A stretch of DNA of 30,776 nt, taken from an uncultured Pseudoxanthomonas sp. GTDB lineage: Bacteria > Pseudomonadota > Gammaproteobacteria > Xanthomonadales > Xanthomonadaceae. How positions within the stretch are numbered: position 1 is the first letter of the stretch; every line of letters starts with the position of its first letter. This document shows positions 25,801-30,776 of the stretch, piece by piece. The notes beneath the pieces are model-generated. The model was not told the DNA's origin. It was given only the letters and a program-made list of their open reading frames with translations, and made no database searches. Both the position numbers and the translations under genes were made by a program. The stretch spans positions 1-30,776 of the forward strand of contig CALJUL010000099.1 in NCBI GenBank assembly GCA_937975725.1, given 5' to 3'.

Positions 25801-27916
25801 TCCGTACCTGGTGGTGGCGGCAGACAAGGGCACGGCCTCGTTCTCCGACATCGCCAACGGCCTGGCCATCGCCCACGGCTTCTGGCTGGGCGACGCGTTC
25901 GCCTCCGGCGGCTCGGTGGGCTACGACCACAAGGGCATGGGCATCACCGCGCGCGGCGCCTGGGAGTCGGTCAAGCGCCACTTCCGCGCGCTCGGTCGCG
26001 ATTCGCAGACCCAGGACTTCACCTGCGTGGGCATCGGTGACATGTCCGGCGACGTGTTCGGCAACGGCATGCTGCTGTCCGAGCACATCCGCCTGGTGGC
26101 CGCGTTCGACCACCGCCACATCTTCCTGGACCCGAATCCGGACGCGGCCCGGTCGTTCAAGGAGCGCCAGCGCCTGTTCAAGCTGCCGCGCTCCAGTTGG
26201 GCCGACTATGACGCCAAGCTGATCTCCAAGGGCGGCGGCATCCACCCGCGTGGGGCCAAGTCCATCGATATCACCCCCGAAGTGCGCGCGGCGCTCGGCA
26301 TCGCCGACGGGGTAAAGGCGATGACGCCGAACGAGCTGATGAGCGCCATCCTGAAGTCGCCGGTGGACCTGCTGTGGAACGGCGGCATCGGCACCTACGT
26401 CAAGGCCGCCACCGAGAGCAACGCCGACGTTGGCGACCGCGCCAACAACGGTCTGCGCGTGGATGGCCGCGACCTGCGCTGCAAGGTGGTGGGCGAGGGC
26501 GGCAACCTGGGCATGACCCAGCTCGGACGCATCGAGGCCGCGCATCACGGCGTGCTGCTCAACACCGACTTCATCGACAACTCCGCCGGCGTGGACACCT
26601 CCGACCACGAGGTGAACATCAAGATCCTGCTCAACGGCGCGGTGCAGGCCAAGAAGCTGGGCATGGACGCGCGCAACAAGCTGCTGGCCGACATGACCGA
26701 CGAAGTGGCCGAACTGGTGCTGTGGGACAACTACCGGCAGAACCAGGCCATCAGCCTGATGGAGCGGATGAGCGTGGCGCGCCTGGGTTCCAAGCAGCAC
26801 TTCATCCAGACGCTGGAAGCGCAGGGCCTGCTGGACCGGCAGATCGAATACCTGCCGTCCGACGCCGAGCTGGCCGAGCGCAAGGCGCGCGGCCAGGGCC
26901 TGACCCGGCCGGAGCTGGCGGTGCTGCTGTCGTACTCCAAGCTGGTGGCCTTCCAGCAGTTGCTGGATTCGGACATCCCCGAGGATCCGTACCTGTCCAA
27001 GGAGCTGCAGCGCTACTTCCCGCAGCCGCTGCAGAAGAAGTACGCCACGGAGATGGAGAAGCACCGCCTGAAGCGCGAGATCATCGCCACCGCGGTCACC
27101 AACACCACCATCAACCGCATGGGCGCCACCTTCCTGCTGCGCATGCAGGAAGACACCGGCCGCAGCCCGGCCGAAGTGGCCAAGGCCTTCACCATCACCC
27201 GCGAGACGCTGGATGCGCGCGCGCTGTGGAACCAGATCGACGCGCTGGACGGCAAGGTGTCCGAGTCGGTGCAGATCGACGCCCTGCAGGTCATCTGGCA
27301 GGTGCAGCGCAACTTCTCGCGCTGGCTGCTGACGCGGCAGGGACCGCTGCCGGCCATCGCCGCCGCGGTGGAGCGCTACCACGACGGCTTCAACGAGATC
27401 CGCGCGGCCGACGGCGTGCTGCCGGATTCGCTGCGCCCGGCCTACGAGGCCAGCCTGCGCGAATGGGGCGAAAAGGGCGTGCCGGCCGGATTGGCGGGGC
27501 AACTGGCGGCGCTGCCGTACCTAGAGCCGTCCTGCGACATCATCGAACTGGCCCGCGCGCGCAAGCTCAAGCCGGTCGAGGTGTCGAAGGTCCACTACCG
27601 GCTGGGCGAGGCGCTGCACCTGCCGTGGCTGCAGGAGCAGATCGAGGCGCTCCGCGTCGATGGCCGCTGGCATGCGGTCGCGCGCGGCGTGTTGCGCGAC
27701 GAAATGGCCGCCCACCAGCGCACCCTGACCAACCACGTGCTGTCCATGCCCGGCGGCAACGCCGAGGCCAAGGTCAGGGCGTGGCTGGGCCGCGACGACG
27801 CCGGCCTGCGCTTCACGCTCAACATGCTCAACGAGCTGGCCGCGCAGAAGACGCTGGACTACCCGACCGCCTCGGTCGCGGTGCAGCGCCTGGGCCAGTT
27901 GGCGGCGCAGGGCTGA
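22844..27916 (+). CDS. gdhB: NAD-dependent glutamate dehydrogenase, large (about 180 kDa) class
   Basis: This 1690-residue enzyme oxidises glutamate to 2-oxoglutarate and ammonium with NAD+, serving amino-acid catabolism and nitrogen balance. It matches the GDH-180 family known from Pseudomonas and Streptomyces: long N-terminal regulatory region, central catalytic domain, long C-terminal region. Catalytic landmarks are VARGGLRWSDRREDFRTEVL, the lysine motif PVGAKGGF (Lys929), the GDMSGDVFGNGMLL region, and the NAD-domain VVGEGGNLGMTQ. The first 55 or so residues are Lys/Ala/Pro-rich and probably disordered; this may be lineage-specific, or the true start may be internal, since no good Shine-Dalgarno site precedes ATG 22844. 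Family members are allosterically controlled by amino acids; nothing in this window shows transcriptional control. The gene is monocistronic, ending at a strong terminator. Confidence 0.96.
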   Translation: MNAVRSSKKASKKPKPETAKATTSVRPKATPTKKVAARPDAGAARAAKATGKASVPAVQVFSLEPILAAARKRVSGAAAQAEAQAFSEAFYKRMEEDEYPNHSPEVWAAIATDMLAFARTRKAGTANVRVFNATLKANGWESPHTVLQLVNDDMPFLVDSVSMALAEMGVGVHVLGHPLVRFTRDKAGKVSAVGEGKPESLMLLEIDRLPPEEMARIEKRIRTVLEEVRAIVRDWSAMREKMLALADDLATRRMPVGDDGRREAQEFLRWAAADHFTFFGYREYRVEKGTGILAAVEDSGLGLLREGDTTPPRNVKTLAAHYLPQGGSVDALILTKTNRRSTVHRPGNMDYIGVLEFDAQGNPVAEQRFIGLYTSSAYNRRPWEIPLVRDRHEYVMHKSGLSPNSHSGKALRHILETLPREELFQSSDDELYRTAMGILGLQERVRSKLFLRRDRYGRFYSALVYIPRERFNTDVRLRIESLLKEAMRGEYVDSSVQLGESPLAQLHLTIRPKAGEQVDVDTASLEADIAHLLRNWQDDLRETLIARHGESAGLLLAGAFGRALPAGYIEVVSPEGAARDVEHLAALGGADDLRLSLHESRRKRPGQGNLRLNLYRQDDDIPLSDALPLMENMGLRVISEHPFRLDTARGTRYIQEFEVEAVNGAFDVERLAPAFEEAFARIWRGDAENDGFNKLVLGAGLAWRQVAMLRGYCKYLLQTGVPFSQSYVEETLNRYPLLARLLVELFEARFDPVTGSESKAQVKEGQERFATQLKALAQDDEATLKTLRTLVEARSESRERQAEAAHQALLKLMDRVSSLDEDRILRGFMGAIEATLRTSFYQVGKDGQPAHTISFKFDSARVPDLPKPRPYREIFVYGPRVEGVHLRFGPVARGGLRWSDRREDFRTEVLGLVKAQMVKNTVIVPVGAKGGFFVKRPPVGGDRDAVLAEGIACYKLFIQGLLDITDNIVGGRIVPPVDVVRHDQDDPYLVVAADKGTASFSDIANGLAIAHGFWLGDAFASGGSVGYDHKGMGITARGAWESVKRHFRALGRDSQTQDFTCVGIGDMSGDVFGNGMLLSEHIRLVAAFDHRHIFLDPNPDAARSFKERQRLFKLPRSSWADYDAKLISKGGGIHPRGAKSIDITPEVRAALGIADGVKAMTPNELMSAILKSPVDLLWNGGIGTYVKAATESNADVGDRANNGLRVDGRDLRCKVVGEGGNLGMTQLGRIEAAHHGVLLNTDFIDNSAGVDTSDHEVNIKILLNGAVQAKKLGMDARNKLLADMTDEVAELVLWDNYRQNQAISLMERMSVARLGSKQHFIQTLEAQGLLDRQIEYLPSDAELAERKARGQGLTRPELAVLLSYSKLVAFQQLLDSDIPEDPYLSKELQRYFPQPLQKKYATEMEKHRLKREIIATAVTNTTINRMGATFLLRMQEDTGRSPAEVAKAFTITRETLDARALWNQIDALDGKVSESVQIDALQVIWQVQRNFSRWLLTRQGPLPAIAAAVERYHDGFNEIRAADGVLPDSLRPAYEASLREWGEKGVPAGLAGQLAALPYLEPSCDIIELARARKLKPVEVSKVHYRLGEALHLPWLQEQIEALRVDGRWHAVARGVLRDEMAAHQRTLTNHVLSMPGGNAEAKVRAWLGRDDAGLRFTLNMLNELAAQKTLDYPTASVAVQRLGQLAAQG

Positions 27917-27924
27917 CCGGCACA

Positions 27925-27955
27925 GGACGGCCGGCGCGTGCCGGCCGTCCTTCTG
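27925..27955 (+). terminator. Terminator after the glutamate dehydrogenase gene
   Basis: An 11-bp perfect stem GGACGGCCGGC/GCCGGCCGTCC with a GCGT loop (27925-27950) is followed by TTCT. A second hairpin, GAGGCGGCCC-CC-GGGCCGCCTC (27967-27988), followed by TGTCTTTT stands right behind it, so this is a tandem terminator. The second hairpin also lies just before the Shine-Dalgarno site of the next gene. Confidence 0.85.
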
Positions 27956-28010
27956 GCTAGAATTCGGAGGCGGCCCCCGGGCCGCCTCTGTCTTTTCCGG
28001 GAGGAGAACC

Positions 28011-28619
28011 ATGCGCAGGATCGCAGGCTGGCTGTTGCTTGCCTGGGCGCTGGCGGCCACGGCCGGCGAGCCGCGGCGGCAGGTCGGGCATGTGGAGGGC
28101 GTGCCCGTGTACGCCGACCAGATCGCGGGCGAGACCGTGCAGGCGCACGCGGGTGCGGCGCGCAGCGTGTTCATGGCGCCGTTGATCCGCGCATGGGCGG
28201 CGGCCAACGCGCAGGCGGCAAGCCCGACGGCCGGCGAAGCGGCCGCGGTCGAGGCCGCGATCGCGCGCTATGCCGCGTGCAGCGGCAACGGCTACGCCTT
28301 GCCCGAGGATCTGCAGCAGCGCGCGCAGGTGATTGGCCTGCTGGTGGGCCACGTCAAGCTGCAGCAGCGCCTGCATGCCGAATACGGCGGCGGCCGCCTG
28401 TTGTTCCAGCAGGCCGGTGTGGAAGCCTTCGACGCCACGCGGACGATGCTGGAACGGATGGAGTCGGAAGGGCGGTTCGCCATCGCCGACCCCGACGTCC
28501 GCGCCGCGGCCTACGACTACTGGACCCGCGACCATGGCGCGTTCATCATCACGGACCCGGCACGGATCGCGGAGGCACTCGACGCGACGTCGATGGTCGC
28601 CCGCTGTCCCGGCGCCTGA
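28011..28619 (+). CDS. Small exported protein of unknown function
   Basis: The 202-residue precursor has a clear signal peptide (MRRIAGWLLLAWALAATAG) and a strong GGAGGAG Shine-Dalgarno site before ATG 28011. The mature part is helical and Ala-rich. The first mature segment, VGHVEGVPVYADQI, recalls the N-terminal strand of SurA-type chaperones (a short 'V-x-G-x-P-V-YA-x-x-I' pattern), but no PPIase domain follows, so it is not a typical SurA. Two cysteines in the mature part (in YAACSG and near the C-terminus in ARCPGA) could pair in the periplasm. It lies 29 bp before nadK and may be co-transcribed with it. I do not recognise a defined family. Confidence 0.8.
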   Translation: MRRIAGWLLLAWALAATAGEPRRQVGHVEGVPVYADQIAGETVQAHAGAARSVFMAPLIRAWAAANAQAASPTAGEAAAVEAAIARYAACSGNGYALPEDLQQRAQVIGLLVGHVKLQQRLHAEYGGGRLLFQQAGVEAFDATRTMLERMESEGRFAIADPDVRAAAYDYWTRDHGAFIITDPARIAEALDATSMVARCPGA

Positions 28620-28648
28620 CCGAACGCACCGCCGACCAGGAGCCACGG

Positions 28649-29419
28649 ATGTCCCCGACGCCCCGCATCGCCTTCCTTGCCAGCCCCACGCCCGAGGCGC
28701 AGGAAGCTTTGGCGACGCTCGAACGCGAGCACGGCACGCATGCGCCCGACGCCGCCGACGTGCTGTGCGCGCTCGGCGGCGACGGCTTCATGCTGCAGAC
28801 CCTGCACCGGCACGGCGTGCACGGCAAGCCGGTGTTCGGCATGAAGCTGGGCACGGTCGGCTTCCTGATGAACCATTACCGCCCCGACGGCCTGCTGGAG
28901 CGGATCGCCGCGGCCGAGCCGGCCAAGCTGCGGCCGCTGGAAATGCAGGCGCTGACCGAATCCGGCGCCACCACCGCGTCGCTGGCCTACAACGAGGTCT
29001 CGCTGCTGCGCCAGACCCGGCAGGCCGCGCACATCCGCATCGACCTCAACGGCGAGACGCGGCTGGACGAACTGATCTGCGACGGCGTGCTGACCGCCAC
29101 GCCGGCCGGCAGCACTGCCTACAACTTCTCCGCGCACGGCCCGATCCTGCCGCTGGGCTCGCACACCATCGCGCTGACGCCGATCGCGCCGTTCCGCCCG
29201 CGGCGCTGGCGCGGCGCCATCCTCAAGGCCGACACCGAGATCCGCTTCCGCGTGCTGGACCCCTACAAGCGGCCGGTCAGCGCCACCGCCGATTCGCACG
29301 AAGTGCGCGACGTGGTGGAAGTGACGATCCGCGAATCGCGCGACCGCATGGTCACCCTGCTGTTCGACCGCGAGCACAACCTGGAAGAACGCATCCTCAG
29401 CGAGCAGTTCATGGTCTGA
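28649..29419 (+). CDS. nadK: NAD kinase
   Basis: The enzyme phosphorylates NAD+ to NADP+ using ATP, setting the NADP pool. The 256 residues are on the short side for the family, typical of the compact bacterial form. Signature motifs are ALGGDGFML (41-49, with GGDG and catalytic-site Asp45), YNEVSLL (114-120, Asn-Glu pair binding the nicotinamide ribose side), and DGVLTATPAGSTAYNFS (145-161). C-terminal strands close with RPVSATADSHEV. ATG 28649 follows the upstream gene by 29 bp with AGGAG at 28638-28642, which supports this start. It acts in the cytoplasm. Confidence 0.95.
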   Translation: MSPTPRIAFLASPTPEAQEALATLEREHGTHAPDAADVLCALGGDGFMLQTLHRHGVHGKPVFGMKLGTVGFLMNHYRPDGLLERIAAAEPAKLRPLEMQALTESGATTASLAYNEVSLLRQTRQAAHIRIDLNGETRLDELICDGVLTATPAGSTAYNFSAHGPILPLGSHTIALTPIAPFRPRRWRGAILKADTEIRFRVLDPYKRPVSATADSHEVRDVVEVTIRESRDRMVTLLFDREHNLEERILSEQFMV

Positions 29420-29850
29420 CGGGCGTCTCGGCCGGGATGCGGGGATACATACGGCGCGCTGCGGGGTTCGGCTTGATCCTGTCGTGAATGCCGCCGGTTG
29501 CCGTGCGAAGGTTGGGTTCGCAGCCGAGAGAATCGAGATGCACGCTATGCGTGCCATGGCGTCGCGTGCTGTCGCTTGGCGGTGGCAGGTACTTCGGCCT
29601 GCACTTGTTCATGCGAATCGTATCCTGCCGTTCTCGGCGCCGGCATTCTTCAGTATTTGTCGGCGACGCGTCTGCAATCTTGAATTGGTGAGCGGATGGA
29701 CACGGCGGAATGGGATGCAGGGCCCTGTGGCACTTCCTGTTTCCGCAGCCCTTCGACCGGCCTTTGTCCTTTCCCCTTGCGCTTTCCCGATGTCCCCGAA
29801 AGACGGGGCAATAGCCGCCGTCCACTGCATCGAACCGGGGAATCGCCACC
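29420..29850. other. 431-bp non-coding stretch between nadK and the DKNYY-like gene
   Basis: No frame here looks like a real gene. The only structures noted are a 15-bp palindrome GCACGC-TAT-GCGTGC (29540-29554) and a short hairpin CCCCG-AAAGA-CGGGG near 29793-29807. GC content is lower than in the genes around it (for example TTCTTCAGTATTTG near 29647), which suits a promoter region for the next gene. No -35/-10 pair could be fixed. Confidence 0.5.
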
Positions 29851-30585
29851 ATGTGTCTGCAGGAACGCAATGGCCGTCTGCATCTGCTCCACCAGCGCCA
29901 CGAATGGGGCTGCCGGCAGATCGTCGAGGAAACCGCCTACGACCTGGCGCTGGACGCGGCCGGCAGCCGGGTGCTGCAGCAGGGCGGCGAGGGCGTGGAT
30001 TTCTGGGCCTATCTCGACGACGGACAGCACGTGCACTACGTCAGTTACTGGCTGTCGAGGAAGATCAAGCGGCTGAAGCTGCCGCATGCGCAGGCCGACA
30101 CCCTGGAGGTGGTGGCGCCGCATTTCGCGCTGGCCGACGGGCGGCTGTATTGCCGGGGCACGCGGGTGGTGGGGGCCGATCCGGCCACCTTCGTCGTCGT
30201 CCCGGAAACGCGGTTTGCCTGCGATGCGCGCCACGTGTACGCCTTCACCATGGCCGACGGCCTGGGCCGCTGGGAATACGGGGGCGGGCCGCTGTACTTC
30301 CTGCCGCAATGCGAATACTTCGCGGACCGCGAACGCTTCTACCGCCAGAGCAGTTGGACCAACCGCATCGAGCCGGTGGAAGCGCGCACGCGGATCGTCT
30401 TCCACGAGAAGAACACCGTGCTGCGCGCCTGCCTCTGGCAGGGCAGGGATGCGGCCGACGAGGACGAGCGCCGCGCACGCGCGGCGTTGCTGGACCGCGT
30501 GATCAGCGTGGGCGACCTGTTCCGGCTGCTGCTGCCGGAGACCTGCGCAGCCTGGAATCCGCCAAGGCCCGCGCCTTCGCATTGA
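29851..30585 (+). CDS. DKNYY-like protein of unknown function
   Basis: The 244-residue protein has no signal peptide and no membrane segment. It contains repeated aromatic strand units resembling the DKNYY family: FWAYLDDGQHVHYVSYWLS (about 51-69), FALADGRLYCRGTRVVGAD (about 92-110), and FACDARHVYAF (about 122-132). The C-terminal third is helical with an acidic-basic run (DAADEDERRARAALLDR). Function of the family is unknown; such units often occur in hypothetical or polymorphic-toxin-associated proteins. A weak GGGGA site stands 10 nt before ATG 29851. An overlapping longer frame (29484-30692) reads through the same region but has no recognisable protein pattern. Confidence 0.7.
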   Translation: MCLQERNGRLHLLHQRHEWGCRQIVEETAYDLALDAAGSRVLQQGGEGVDFWAYLDDGQHVHYVSYWLSRKIKRLKLPHAQADTLEVVAPHFALADGRLYCRGTRVVGADPATFVVVPETRFACDARHVYAFTMADGLGRWEYGGGPLYFLPQCEYFADRERFYRQSSWTNRIEPVEARTRIVFHEKNTVLRACLWQGRDAADEDERRARAALLDRVISVGDLFRLLLPETCAAWNPPRPAPSH

Positions 30586-30670
30586 GCGCTGCATGCTGCG
30601 CGCAGATTGCAGGTGTAACGCGCAGGACCGTGTTGCTTTCCTGCATGCAGAGCAGTGGCAGGCAGATTCG

Positions 30671-30776
30671 CGCGGTAAGGAGTAAGAAGTAAGGAGGTGA
30701 GGAGTGAGGGTTGGGGGGCTGCGGTGTGGCCCAGCGTCGGATTCCGAGGCGATGCTAACCCCTAACCCCTAACCCC
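30671..30776. repeat. Degenerate heptamer repeats at the right edge, ending in CTAACCC units
   Basis: A purine-rich run at about 30676-30717 is built of degenerate heptamers (GTAAGGA, GTAAGAA, GTGAGGA, GTGAGGG) and ends in TTGGGGGG. About 40 bp later three exact CTAACCC units (30755-30775) run to the window edge. On the minus strand these read TTAGGGG, so the two tracts are roughly inverted relative to each other and may be arms of one intergenic repeat element cut by the window. The interval 30586-30670 shows nothing recognisable. Confidence 0.7.

Noticed and set aside
23441..27502. Very long antisense open frame opposite the glutamate dehydrogenase gene
   Set aside because: High GC removes stops from the mirrored frame. 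The product is His/Gln/Arg/Val/Ala-rich without any family pattern, while the sense strand encodes a clear enzyme.
29484..30692. 402-codon plus frame overlapping the DKNYY-like gene
   Set aside because: The C-terminal part is an Arg/Ala/Gly-rich shadow. The frame at 29851-30585 gives ordinary protein composition with repeated aromatic strands.

Overview
The window looks like chromosomal DNA from a gamma-proteobacterium of the Xanthomonadales (Lysobacter, Luteimonas, Pseudoxanthomonas or Stenotrophomonas type). The grounds are very high GC, methionine synthase split into two cistrons, a VirD4 plus XVIPCD-effector module of the Xanthomonas bacterial-killing type IV secretion system, and several palindromic intergenic repeats of the kind scattered through these genomes. 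No sequence search was run, so the taxon is an inference.

Layout. (1) 1-3370, minus strand: a methionine operon in the order ArsR/methyltransferase regulator (SahR-like), homocysteine-binding half of methionine synthase, then the folate/cobalamin half of MetH, which is cut by the left window edge. A 30-bp near-perfect palindrome lies directly before the regulator. (2) 3464-6785, plus strand: an acyl-CoA dehydrogenase and an exported DUF885 metallopeptidase-like protein, separated by a 143-bp inverted-repeat element and closed by a terminator. (3) 6786-12662, plus strand: the accessory island. It holds virD4, a coupled three-helix membrane protein, two tandem paralogous units (an in-frame leader segment followed by a lipoprotein), and a class 3 lipase with an XVIPCD-like secretion tail. 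Genes overlap or are coupled by ATGA junctions. No virB channel gene is present, so VirD4 would have to serve a channel encoded elsewhere. The lipase is the likely effector and the lipoproteins the likely immunity proteins.

(4) 12835-22576, minus strand: two RND efflux systems, one a TetR-adaptor-permease operon and the other an adaptor-permease pair. Neither has its own outer membrane channel. (5) 22844-27916, plus strand: the very large NAD-dependent glutamate dehydrogenase. (6) 28011-30585, plus strand: a small exported protein of unknown function, NAD kinase, and a DKNYY-like protein. The right edge carries degenerate heptamer repeats ending in telomere-like CTAACCC units.

The part most worth attention is 6786-12662. 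It contains an orphan coupling protein with an effector/immunity cassette, a duplicated leader segment of unknown function in front of each lipoprotein, and a marked base-composition mosaic. No tRNA, rRNA, CRISPR array, transposase or integrase was recognised.
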